NCBI RefSeq assembly: GCF_900411375.1
Contig: NZ_LS422985.1
Span: 23,950-87,949, forward strand
Origin: Lentilactobacillus raoultii
GTDB taxonomy: Bacteria > Bacillota > Bacilli > Lactobacillales > Lactobacillaceae
Direction: 5' to 3'
DNA length: 64,000 nucleotides
In this document: positions 1 through 7,521 of the stretch, one piece after another
How positions within the stretch are numbered: position 1 is the stretch's first letter
Layout of the letters: each line of letters starts with the position of its first letter
Made by a program: the position numbers and the translations under genes
The notes under the pieces: model-generated
Seen by the model: the letters and a program-made list of their open reading frames with translations, nothing else
The model's database searches: none
What the model was told of the DNA's origin: nothing

Positions 1-67
1 TACCGTAAGTCGCTGATTTTAATAGTGGGAGACAGCTATCTGCCAAAACTGGTTAGATAAAGCTCAG

Positions 68-1291
68 TCAAGGCAACAAATGATGGGGATTCCTTTTTCG
101 GTACTGATGGGGCGTTTCACCGGTTTGCTGTTTAAATACCCTGGCAAAATAAGTTAAGTCGTTATACCCCAGCAGGCCGGCAATCTCAGTGATTGAAAGT
201 TGGGGATTCATCAAATAGGTTTTAGCTAAAGCAATCCGCCGTTGATTAACGAATTGCGTAAAAGTTCGGCCGGTTTCTGATTTAAATTGCCGAGCCAGAT
301 AAGCGGGATTGGTGTGAAGGAAATGAGCGGTTGCCGTTAAGGAGATGAAATGACCAAGGTGAATCAAAATAAAGTCGATGGTTCGCTTGATCAAGGGACT
401 CACGCCGCTTATGGCAACGTCTGCAACTAATTGGGTATATTCGTGGAGCATGGCACTCACCAAGTTTTCCAATCCCTGAAGCGTTTGTTGCTTTTCAATC
501 AGGATTGCGTATTTTTCGGAAAGGCTGTCGAGAAATACCGGGTGGACCCCACCGCGGCCGGCCGCAATTCGGCACACGGTATTATTGACAAAACAGATAT
601 TTTTGCCTGAACGTAGTGGTTGGTTTGGAATTCGATTGCTGAAAAGAGACACTAGTTTAGGCATGGTTCGTTGAAAATGGGCCAAATTGGTCAGATCACC
701 GGTTGAGACCAGTTGCATCATTTTGGCTTCTAATTGATAGCGCCGATCAATGGCAGCTTGGGTCTGATCGTTAATGGCCGTCACGGTTTGGGCTTGAAGC
801 GGTTGGTCATGATGGTGTAGCCGTTGTGATTGGGGATGGGCAACCGGTCGTGAAAACAACGTGACCAGTAACTGGCCGGTTGCGGCGACGTTTTCAGCAT
901 CCAAAAGTGGCAGTGCATTGTAGAACTGGGTCAGTTGACGCTGCTCACTGGCAGTTAACGACGTTTTCAACAGGAGCTGGCTGACCATATTGACAGTCAT
1001 CGTTTTGGCGATAAAGGGACCTACAAGACAAAGACCGGTTAGGTGAGCTTTCTCGAACATTCCGATGGCTAAATAATCCAATTGCGTGGCGTCATCATAA
1101 TGTAGATAGAAGTTGGCCGAATGGGCTTTCAAAATTGATTGAACTTGATCGATGTTTGGTGAAAACTGAAATTCAGATGAACTAGCAGCGGTTGACTGAT
1201 AGGCGACTTGGCCGTTTAAACTAATTAATTGAACGTCTAATTGAGTGATTTTGTGAAATAATTTAGCAGATTCGATGCTGGTTTGATACAC
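68..1291 (-). CDS. AraC-family transcriptional regulator
   Basis: A 407-residue regulator, probably controlling the divergent beta-glucuronidase gene. The last ~100 residues form a two-helix-turn-helix AraC/XylS DNA-binding domain: the first HTH contains 'FLHTNPAYLARQFKSETG' and the second 'ITEIAGLLGYNDLTYFARVF', followed by the usual P-H-x-Y-R end. The ~300-residue N-terminal part is not one I recognise and presumably senses the inducer. An upstream TTG at 1330 is in frame, but it precedes the GGGAGG ribosome binding site and overlaps a cre box, so I chose the GTG at 1291, ten bases after GGAGG. The divergent arrangement is typical of a local activator; the target is inferred. Confidence 0.85.
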   Translation of the reverse strand: MYQTSIESAKLFHKITQLDVQLISLNGQVAYQSTAASSSEFQFSPNIDQVQSILKAHSANFYLHYDDATQLDYLAIGMFEKAHLTGLCLVGPFIAKTMTVNMVSQLLLKTSLTASEQRQLTQFYNALPLLDAENVAATGQLLVTLFSRPVAHPQSQRLHHHDQPLQAQTVTAINDQTQAAIDRRYQLEAKMMQLVSTGDLTNLAHFQRTMPKLVSLFSNRIPNQPLRSGKNICFVNNTVCRIAAGRGGVHPVFLDSLSEKYAILIEKQQTLQGLENLVSAMLHEYTQLVADVAISGVSPLIKRTIDFILIHLGHFISLTATAHFLHTNPAYLARQFKSETGRTFTQFVNQRRIALAKTYLMNPQLSITEIAGLLGYNDLTYFARVFKQQTGETPHQYRKRNPHHLLP

Positions 1292-1315
1292 GATAATTGG
1301 GCCTCCCTTTTGTAT

Positions 1316-1330
1316 TGTGATCGCTTTCAA
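1316..1330 (-). promoter_or_regulatory. cre box (CcpA operator), perfect consensus
   Basis: Read on the minus strand the sequence is TTGAAAGCGATCACA, which matches the catabolite-responsive element consensus WTGNAANCGNWNNCA at every fixed position. It lies between the regulator start and the uidA promoter. It predicts CcpA-mediated repression of the glucuronide genes when preferred sugars are present. Binding is inferred from the match only. Confidence 0.75.
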
Positions 1331-1335
1331 TAAAA

Positions 1336-1368
1336 GTTAAATAAGTCCAACTTTAGTTAAAATAGTCC
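1336..1368 (+). promoter_or_regulatory. Tandem operator for the AraC-type regulator
   Basis: Two 13-base copies, GTTAAATAAGTCC (1336-1348) and GTTAAAATAGTCC (1356-1368), agree at 11 of 13 positions and are spaced 20 bases apart, about two helical turns. The second copy ends directly against the poor -35 hexamer (GAGTAA, 1369-1374) of a promoter whose -10 is TATATT (1392-1397). This geometry is characteristic of AraC-family activation of the downstream uidA gene. Confidence 0.6.
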
Positions 1369-1416
1369 GAGTAAGTTAATCTTAAATCAATTATATTAAA
1401 GATACTTAATCAGCAG

Positions 1417-1445
1417 CAAGCCTCAATTTTTCCTTAAAAGGCTTG
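1417..1445 (+). other. Leader stem-loop before uidA
   Basis: CAAGCCT at 1417-1423 pairs perfectly with AGGCTTG at 1439-1445 around a 15-base AU-rich loop, within the predicted uidA leader and upstream of its ribosome binding site. It lacks a U-tract, so it is not an obvious terminator. Its role is unknown. Confidence 0.4.
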
Positions 1446-1481
1446 TTGAAGTCAATTAACTAATCAATGGAGGAATTCAAG

Positions 1482-3296
1482 ATGTTATATCCAATTACGA
1501 CGGCAAGTCGCACCCTGCTTGATTTATCCGGTTTATGGAAATTCATGATCGATCGGGAAGTTCAACCGATTGACCCAAAGCAGCCACTACCAACCGAAAC
1601 GGTCATTTCAGTTCCGGCCTCTTTCAATGACCAAACGGCTTCACAGGAAATTCGAGAGCACGTTGGCTATGTTTGGTACGAAACCAATTTTCGAATTGCC
1701 AATCCCTTACGCGATCAGCGGCTGGTTCTGAGATTTGGCTCAGCAACCCATGAAGCCTGGGTTTATTTGAATGGTCAAAAGATCACCCATCACAAAGGTG
1801 GCTTTACACCCTTTGAAGTGGTGATTAACGACTATTTAAATGATGATAACAACCGCTTAACGGTCAAATTAAGCAACATGTTAGATAAGACGACGCTACC
1901 GGTTGGTAATTATAGCGAGTCAACCGATGAAAATGGGCATATAACCCGGCGACTAGATGAAAACTTTGACTTCTTCAACTATGCCGGCCTGCAAAGACCA
2001 GTCAAAATCTATTCGACACCCCAAGACTACATTCAAGATATCACGGTTGTTCCAGAGGTTGATCTGGCTCATTCCTCGGCCACTGTTCGGGTTAACACAC
2101 AGGTGGCTGGTCATTTTGATCAACTGAAGGTCACACTTCTAGATCAGGCGGGCCAATCGGTCGCTGAGGCTTCTGGAACGACGGCTGACTTGACTTTGGC
2201 GAATGTCCATTTGTGGCAGCCATTACACGCTTATCTATATACAGCCAAAGTGACTGGGTTTCGAAATAATGAGATAGTGGATACTTACTCTGAACTGTTT
2301 GGTATTCGCAAAATTGAAGTTAAAGCCGGTCAGTTTTTAATTAATGGGCAACCCTTCTACTTTAAAGGATTCGGCAAGCACGAGGACACCTATGTTCATG
2401 GCCGTGGCTTTAACGAACCAGTGAATGTGTTGGATCTGAGCTTAATGAAATCAATGGGCGCCAATTCATTTAGAACGTCACATTATCCTTATTCTGAAGA
2501 AATGATGCGGCTTTGTGACCGGGAAGGAATCGTGGTCATTGACGAAACACCGGCCGTGGGGTTAATTGATTCGTTTAACTTCGATTTATCAGTTTTGGAA
2601 AGTGATGATTTTGAAGATGGTACCTGGAAAACTATGAAAACGGCGGCCGCTCATCAGCAAGTCATTCGCGAAATCATGGCACGGGACAAAAACCATGCGT
2701 GTGTGGTCATGTGGTCAATCGCCAATGAAGCAGCGACCTATTCGAAAGGTGCCCATGATTATTTCAAGCCGTTATTCGACTTAGCCAGAAAGTTGGATCC
2801 GCAAAAACGGCCGTGCACGTATACCAGTATCATGATGGCCAATCCGCGGACTGATAAATGCGTGGATTTGGTCGATGTGATTGCGTTGAATCGGTATTAT
2901 GGTTGGTATGTTGGTAACGGGGATCTTAAAGCGGCTGAAAAGGCCACTCGGGATGAATTACTGGCATATCAGGCAAAATTCCCTGATAAGCCGATTATGT
3001 ATACGGAATATGGTGCCGACACAGTCGCTGGTTTGCATAGTAACTATGACGAACCATTTTCAGAAGAGTTCCAGGAAGATTATTACCGAATGGCCAGCAA
3101 AGTTTTTGATGAAGTACCACACTTTGTTGGCGAACAGTTGTGGAACTTTGCGGATTTCCAAACTAAATTTGGTATTCAGCGGGTTCAAGGTAATAAGAAA
3201 GGGATCTTTACCAGAGCCCGCGAACCAAAGATGGCGGTGCGTTATTTGAAGGATCGCTGGGTCCGGATTCCGAGTTTGGGTTATAAGAAATTGTAA
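1482..3296 (+). CDS. uidA: Beta-glucuronidase, glycoside hydrolase family 2
   Basis: A 604-residue cytoplasmic enzyme that hydrolyses beta-D-glucuronides. It has the GH2 order: sugar-binding jelly-roll (about 1-180), immunoglobulin-like domain (about 180-275) and TIM barrel (about 275-600). The acid/base Glu lies in 'WSIANEA' near residue 415 and the nucleophile Glu in 'YTEYGAD' near 508, close to E413 and E504 of the E. coli enzyme. The N-x-K motif that recognises the glucuronate carboxylate is present as 'NKKG' near 571, which separates GUS from beta-galactosidases. An ATG at 1467 overlaps the GGAGG site, so the ATG at 1482 is the start. Expression is probably under the divergent AraC-type regulator and the nearby cre box. 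Confidence 0.93.
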   Translation: MLYPITTASRTLLDLSGLWKFMIDREVQPIDPKQPLPTETVISVPASFNDQTASQEIREHVGYVWYETNFRIANPLRDQRLVLRFGSATHEAWVYLNGQKITHHKGGFTPFEVVINDYLNDDNNRLTVKLSNMLDKTTLPVGNYSESTDENGHITRRLDENFDFFNYAGLQRPVKIYSTPQDYIQDITVVPEVDLAHSSATVRVNTQVAGHFDQLKVTLLDQAGQSVAEASGTTADLTLANVHLWQPLHAYLYTAKVTGFRNNEIVDTYSELFGIRKIEVKAGQFLINGQPFYFKGFGKHEDTYVHGRGFNEPVNVLDLSLMKSMGANSFRTSHYPYSEEMMRLCDREGIVVIDETPAVGLIDSFNFDLSVLESDDFEDGTWKTMKTAAAHQQVIREIMARDKNHACVVMWSIANEAATYSKGAHDYFKPLFDLARKLDPQKRPCTYTSIMMANPRTDKCVDLVDVIALNRYYGWYVGNGDLKAAEKATRDELLAYQAKFPDKPIMYTEYGADTVAGLHSNYDEPFSEEFQEDYYRMASKVFDEVPHFVGEQLWNFADFQTKFGIQRVQGNKKGIFTRAREPKMAVRYLKDRWVRIPSLGYKKL

Positions 3297-3303
3297 ATTA
3301 ATC

Positions 3304-3345
3304 AAAAAAGCGCCACGACAAGGATTGACTGTCGTAGCGCTTTTT
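3304..3345 (+). terminator. Rho-independent terminator of uidA
   Basis: AGCGCCACGACA pairs with TGTCGTAGCGCT (one C/A mismatch) and is followed by TTTTT, eight bases after the uidA stop codon. Confidence 0.85.
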
Positions 3346-3354
3346 AGGTAAAAG

Positions 3355-3380
3355 AAAAAGCCCCTCACCGGAGACTTTTA
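3355..3380 (-). terminator. Probable terminator of the cold-shock gene
   Basis: On the minus strand AAAAGTCTC and GAGGGGCTTTTT form an imperfect stem ending in a U-tract, just past the csp stop codon. The stem contains G-U pairs and bulged G residues, so confidence is moderate. Confidence 0.5.
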
Positions 3381-3395
3381 TTTCTTGATTTAACT

Positions 3396-3596
3396 TTAAG
3401 CAGGTGTAACGTTGGCTGCTTGTAAGCCACGGTCGCCCTTTTCAACATCAAGGGTAACTTTTTGATCCTCTTCAAGGGTCTTGAAGCCATCAGCATTGAT
3501 TGCTGAGAAGTGAACGAATACGTCTGAGCCGTTGTCAAGCGTAATAAAACCGTAACCTTTGTCGCTGTTAAACCATTTAACTGTACCTTGTTCCAT
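3396..3596 (-). CDS. Cold-shock protein, CspA family
   Basis: A 66-residue single-domain OB-fold protein that binds single-stranded RNA and DNA and acts as an RNA chaperone at low temperature. Both RNA-binding motifs are visible: RNP1 as 'KGYGFITL' and RNP2 as 'VFVHFSAI'. The start is the ATG at 3594-3596, eight bases after GGAGG; an in-frame upstream extension to 3686 has no protein features and is leader RNA. The gene has its own promoter and a leader of about 110 nucleotides. Members of this family often use such leaders as cold-responsive RNA switches. Confidence 0.95.
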   Translation of the reverse strand: MEQGTVKWFNSDKGYGFITLDNGSDVFVHFSAINADGFKTLEEDQKVTLDVEKGDRGLQAANVTPA

Positions 3597-3716
3597 AAGA
3601 TGAAACCTCCGTGCGCCTAGCGCAATTATATATTTTGCATTTGAAACTTTTGAAGTAAGGAGACATCTTTGAAAACGCCGTACCAAATTTCGAAGTTAAC
3701 TAATACATTGATGATA

Positions 3717-3745
3717 ACTATACCCGCACCTTGGATAAATAGCAA
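3717..3745 (-). promoter_or_regulatory. Sigma-A promoter and long leader of csp
   Basis: Minus-strand -35 TTGCTA (3740-3745) and -10 TATAGT (3717-3722) are separated by exactly 17 bases. Transcription would begin near 3709, giving a 5' leader of about 110 nucleotides before the ATG, the length expected for cspA-type thermo-responsive leaders. Leader folding was not computed. Confidence 0.6.
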
Positions 3746-4001
3746 GGATTATTAACCAGTTATTTTGTTATTTTCAAATTAGTTATTGATCAAATGTATG
3801 CTGGGCACGGGATGGCAGGTGAAAAATAAGTTAAAATTTATTTTGAAATTTCTGCTTATTAGTAGTTAAAAGTCGGTTGAGTTGGTGGAATGGTGGTTTT
3901 TGACTGAAAATAGAACGAATAATAGGCATTACCATGGTGGGAGACTAATGTAAAATGTTATGATTAGGGTAATTAATTTTGATTTGAAAGGCGGGTGTTT
4001 C
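3746..4001. other. Intergenic region between csp and the antiporter gene
   Basis: About 260 AT-rich bases beyond the csp promoter. A TTGACT hexamer near 3900 could be a -35 for the downstream operon, but no convincing -10 lies at the correct distance. I see no ORF or RNA gene here. Confidence 0.4.
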
Positions 4002-5150
4002 ATGGGCTATATCGGACAGATTGCATTGATTTTAATTGCGACATTGCTGGCTGGTGCTGTTAGCCAGCGACTAGCAATGCCGGCAGTCATCGGACAACTG
4101 GTAGTTGGCGTGCTTTTGGGTCCAGGTGTTTTTAACGTGTTGCAGAATACGGAGTTAATGCAGGCCGGAGCAGAAATTGGCGTGATTATTCTGATGTTTA
4201 TTGCTGGGATTGAAAGTGATTTGGATTTATTAAAACGGTATTTTAAGCCGGCGATGAGTGTGGCGATGGTTGGCGTGATTTTCCCAATGGTTGTTTTTTA
4301 TGGTTATGGTCAGATGATGGGCCAATCATTTGAACGGGCGATCTTTTGGGGCGTTATTTTTGCGGCGACTTCGGTTTCGATCAGTGTTGAAGTGTTGCGG
4401 GAGTACAAAAGCTTGAATACTAAGGAAGGTGCCACAATTTTGGGTGCCGCGGTCGTTGATGATATTATCGCGGTTATTTTACTTAGTATTTTTGTCAGCT
4501 CATTTGGCGTGGGTGAAGCACAACAAATGAACCTGATTCTGGCAACGTTGCTTCAACTATTATATTTTGTCGGCGTGGTCGTCTTGGTTAAATGGGTGGC
4601 ACCACTCATTTTGAAATTGGCTAAGCGGCTACCGGTCCGGGGAGCTGTTCCGATTGTTTCGCTGTTTCTTTGTCTATCAATGGCGTGGTTGGCAGACGTG
4701 ATCGGCTTGAGTGCGGTTGTCGGCGCCTTCTTTGCCGGTGTGGCGGTTTCTCAAACCAACTTCCAAGAAGAGGTTTCCGACAGTGTTAGTTCGGTTGGAT
4801 ACACGTTTTTTATCCCAATTTTCTTTGTCAGCATTGGCTTAGATATGACCTTTGGTGGCCTAATCGACAATCTATGGTTGGTGGTCGTCATGACCCTGTT
4901 GGCAATTATCACCAAACTATTTGGCGGGGCGTTTGGGGCGATGTTAGCCAAAATCAGTTGGCCTTCAGCGCTGGCGATTGGTTCAGGGATGGTTTCAAGA
5001 GGTGAAATGGCCCTGATCATTGCCCAAATTGGTTTGACTGCTAATTTGATTGCTAAAAATTTATATTCGGAAATGATTATTGTGATTGTTTTATCAACGA
5101 TTATTGCACCGTTGCTATTAAAATGGAGTTTGAAGCGGGTTAATCATTAA
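4002..5150 (+). CDS. Monovalent cation:proton antiporter, CPA2 family
   Basis: A 382-residue integral membrane protein with about 11-12 hydrophobic segments, of the Na+/H+ (or K+/H+) exchanger family (KefB/NapA-like). Typical elements include the N-terminal 'RLAMPAVIGQLVVGVLLGP', the acidic mid-protein segment 'AAVVDDIIAVILL' (the ion-binding Asp pair of CPA2 proteins), and 'SVGYTFFIPIFFVSIGLDM'. It lacks the TrkA-N nucleotide-binding domain found in Kef channels, so it is a short antiporter. The ATG at 4002 follows GGCGGG; an in-frame ATG at 3960 has no ribosome binding site. It appears to lead an operon with the Nudix and guanylate-kinase-like genes. The transported ion cannot be told from sequence. 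Confidence 0.88.
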   Translation: MGYIGQIALILIATLLAGAVSQRLAMPAVIGQLVVGVLLGPGVFNVLQNTELMQAGAEIGVIILMFIAGIESDLDLLKRYFKPAMSVAMVGVIFPMVVFYGYGQMMGQSFERAIFWGVIFAATSVSISVEVLREYKSLNTKEGATILGAAVVDDIIAVILLSIFVSSFGVGEAQQMNLILATLLQLLYFVGVVVLVKWVAPLILKLAKRLPVRGAVPIVSLFLCLSMAWLADVIGLSAVVGAFFAGVAVSQTNFQEEVSDSVSSVGYTFFIPIFFVSIGLDMTFGGLIDNLWLVVVMTLLAIITKLFGGAFGAMLAKISWPSALAIGSGMVSRGEMALIIAQIGLTANLIAKNLYSEMIIVIVLSTIIAPLLLKWSLKRVNH

Positions 5151-5178
5151 GGATTGAGAAATGAGAGGAGACATTCAA

Positions 5179-5607
5179 ATGGTAACTGAATACGCAAGTG
5201 GCGCAGTTGTTTACAACGTTCAAGATGGTGAAATTTGCTACCTACTGTTACAAAGTGCAACTGATGATTTTTGGGGCTTACCAAAGGGCCACGTTGAGCC
5301 ACACGAAAATCTGATTCAAACGGCAGTTCGGGAAATTAAGGAAGAAACCAGTTTGGATACCCGGATCGATACCAAGTTTAAAGAAACGGTCGAGTATGAT
5401 ATGAAGAATGGTCATCATAAATCGGTGACATTTTTTGTCAGCAAAGTTGCACCGGACGTTAAAGTGACTCGTCAGGTGGAAGAAATTAATTCATTTGGCT
5501 GGTTTAACTATCAGCAAGCCTATGATAAATTAACTTATGATAATTTGAGACAATTGCTAAAAGACGCTGACTATTACATTCGGACAAAAGAAGGAATCGG
5601 GGCATAG
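5179..5607 (+). CDS. Nudix hydrolase (Ap4A hydrolase type)
   Basis: A 142-residue cytosolic Nudix protein. The Nudix box GX5EX7REUXEEXGU is nearly complete: 'GHVEPHENLI' runs into 'REIKEETSL', giving the Mg2+-binding REXXEE glutamates. The N-terminal 'ASGAVVYN' and small size fit the bis(5'-nucleosyl)-tetraphosphatase subfamily, but the substrate is not certain. The start was set at the ATG at 5179, eight bases after GAGAGGAG; an ATG at 5161 precedes that site. It lies 28 bases after the antiporter and 6 bases before the kinase-like gene, so all three are probably co-transcribed. Confidence 0.87.
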   Translation: MVTEYASGAVVYNVQDGEICYLLLQSATDDFWGLPKGHVEPHENLIQTAVREIKEETSLDTRIDTKFKETVEYDMKNGHHKSVTFFVSKVAPDVKVTRQVEEINSFGWFNYQQAYDKLTYDNLRQLLKDADYYIRTKEGIGA

Positions 5608-5613
5608 TCATCA

Positions 5614-6186
5614 ATGGAAAATCGCGTTTTTGTAATTACCGGTGCAGCCGGGAGTGGGAAAACCACGATTCGAAATTATTTACATGATCGTTATGGGATG
5701 CCAAGAGTGATCACCCATACGACAAGACCACCCCGGGCAAATGAAAAAGACGGGGTTGACTATTATTTTGAAACCAACCAGTCCTTTTTTCATAATCATT
5801 ACCTGGAATCAGTGCGCTATGCCGGCAATTATTATGGTTCCTCGTATGAAGGGTTGGAAAGTGCTTGGCAAAAGAATCCCTATGTCTGCATTGTGTTGGA
5901 TGGTGCCGGTGCAGTCACGTATAAACGAAAATTAGGCGAACGGGCCGTGATCATTTTTCTTAAAGTCGGCAACCCGGAAGTTTTAAAACGCCGCATGGAA
6001 GGCCGCGGTGATGATACAACTATGGTGACTAAACGGATTAAAAGCCAAGAGTACGTTCGCGACTTAGAGATGCCGGCAGCGTTAATCGGGCATGCCTATG
6101 AAATTGTTAATTTGGATTTAACGCAGACTAAAAATCAGGTAGATCAGATCGTGTCCAAGTATTGTCATCCAAATGGTCGTCAATAA
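5614..6186 (+). CDS. Guanylate-kinase-like nucleotide kinase
   Basis: A 190-residue P-loop kinase of the guanylate kinase superfamily. The Walker A motif is 'GAAGSGKTT' (residues 9-17) rather than the GPSGVGKGT form usual in housekeeping Gmk. The GMP-binding signature is kept as 'THTTRPPRANEKDGVDYYF'. The odd P-loop and the location downstream of an antiporter and a Nudix hydrolase suggest a second paralogue rather than the essential gmk, which in Lactobacillaceae normally lies near rpoZ and priA. It follows the Nudix gene by 6 bases. The substrate (GMP or another nucleotide) is not established. Confidence 0.8.
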   Translation: MENRVFVITGAAGSGKTTIRNYLHDRYGMPRVITHTTRPPRANEKDGVDYYFETNQSFFHNHYLESVRYAGNYYGSSYEGLESAWQKNPYVCIVLDGAGAVTYKRKLGERAVIIFLKVGNPEVLKRRMEGRGDDTTMVTKRIKSQEYVRDLEMPAALIGHAYEIVNLDLTQTKNQVDQIVSKYCHPNGRQ

Positions 6187-6342
6187 GTCGATACACACTG
6201 TACTGACTGCTATTGTGGTTTATCCGATAGGTGGTGTAACCACTTGGTATTGGCTGGCGTTTCATGTTACTATATAAAAGATAGTAGATGGTAATTATTA
6301 CTAGTGTGTCACTCATGTCAATAAAAAGTAAAGGTGATTTTA

Positions 6343-6786
6343 ATGCCTGCAGCAGTTGAAGAAGCAACGCGTTTATTAAAAGATCATAATTTCAAAATTA
6401 CAAAGCAACGAAAAGCGATGTTGGAATACCTTGTCGATACGGCAACCAAACACTTTGTGGAAGTGACCAGCATTGACAATTTCATGCGCCAAACGTTTCC
6501 CAAGATGAGTCATAATACGATTTATCGAAATATTTCTGAATTTGCTGATTTGGGGATTGTCGAGCGTCAGATTCAAGGCGATCGGGCGTCCGTGAAATTT
6601 CAATGTGATTTTCAGCAAGAACACCATCACCACTTTATTTGTAATAATTGTGGTAAAGTCATTGAATTACGGGACTGCCCATTAAGTGATGAAATCACGT
6701 CGCAGTTGGGTGACTGCGAAATCACGGGACATTTATTCCAGATTTATGGCCTTTGCCCAGAATGTGCTAATTTAAAGAATAATTAA
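6343..6786 (+). CDS. zur: Zinc uptake regulator, Fur family
   Basis: A 147-residue Fur-family repressor. The winged-helix N-terminus contains 'KITKQRKAMLEYL' and the recognition region 'SHNTIYRNISEFADLGIVE'. The C-terminal dimerisation and metal domain has the His-rich 'EHHHHFICNNCGKVIELRDC' and the second zinc pair 'GLCPECAN', giving the two CXXC motifs of the structural zinc site. I chose Zur over Fur or PerR because the 'HHHHFIC..CGK..E...CP' block and the 'GH.F.IYG.CP.C' end closely resemble Bacillus subtilis Zur. The start is the ATG at 6343 after AAAGGTGAT. It is expected to repress zinc transporters when zinc is plentiful; none is adjacent. Confidence 0.8.
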   Translation: MPAAVEEATRLLKDHNFKITKQRKAMLEYLVDTATKHFVEVTSIDNFMRQTFPKMSHNTIYRNISEFADLGIVERQIQGDRASVKFQCDFQQEHHHHFICNNCGKVIELRDCPLSDEITSQLGDCEITGHLFQIYGLCPECANLKNN

Positions 6787-6861
6787 TCAAATATTCAGGT
6801 TTTGTTGAAGAAATTGTGCGATAATATGGTTTACTAATTCAGAGGATAGGAAGTTTTTTGA

Positions 6862-7521
6862 ATGGATAATCGAATTCCGCCATTAGTAACACCATTTGCA
6901 ATTTTATCGATTTGTTTGGCACTTGGTGCGACTAACGTTGTGGCTAATAAAGTCACGGGAACCAGTGAAGGAACACCTACTACCACTCAAACCACTAGTC
7001 AAAAGAATATGTCCAATTCGATTTACGGTAAGCCAAAGCCGAAAAAGACTGATACCAGTCTGAATGATGATAAAGATAAGGCTAAGACCTCTTCGCAAAA
7101 GGCAAAGGAATCTTCGGAAAAAGCTGCCAAAGCTTCTTCTTTAAAAGAAAAGCAGGCAAAAGAATCCTCCGAAAAGCAAGCTTCGTCCGATGTGAACGAA
7201 AGCAGTACACCGGAAACGGATCAAACTACCGGAACGAAAGATAATGGCACGACAACCAAAAAATCGGGCACAACCGGTAAGTCGACAACTAAGGCAAAAT
7301 CAACAACCGGGACAACGAAAAAGTCCAATCAAAATACAGGGACCACAGATGGTACCGATCAAAATCAGAAGACCAATGATCAAACGACGACTGGTCAGAC
7401 AGATGATAACGGGACAACAACTGGCAATACCGGTACAACCACTAACGATGGGACTGGTAATACCAATACCACCAATGATGGCACAACGACGACTCAACAG
7501 AATACTGGAGGTGGCCAATAA
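6862..7521 (+). CDS. Unknown secreted or membrane-tethered low-complexity protein
   Basis: A 219-residue protein I do not recognise as a functional family. Residues 10-30 form a hydrophobic signal or anchor segment ('FAILSICLALGATNVVA'), after which ~190 residues are almost entirely Thr, Ser, Lys, Gly, Asn, Gln and Asp. A Lys/Ser/Ala stretch of charged repeats ('KAKESSEKAAKASSLKEK') is followed by a TTTG/TTNDGT-rich tail. This looks like a flexible, possibly glycosylated, wall-spanning stalk with no folded domain. Its TAA overlaps the ATG of the next gene by one base, so the two are translationally coupled and probably work together. Confidence 0.7.
   Translation: MDNRIPPLVTPFAILSICLALGATNVVANKVTGTSEGTPTTTQTTSQKNMSNSIYGKPKPKKTDTSLNDDKDKAKTSSQKAKESSEKAAKASSLKEKQAKESSEKQASSDVNESSTPETDQTTGTKDNGTTTKKSGTTGKSTTKAKSTTGTTKKSNQNTGTTDGTDQNQKTNDQTTTGQTDDNGTTTGNTGTTTNDGTGNTNTTNDGTTTTQQNTGGGQ

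Noticed and set aside
2899..3249. Alternative-frame 116-codon ORF inside uidA
   Set aside because: No ribosome binding site, no family features, fully within a conserved enzyme gene.
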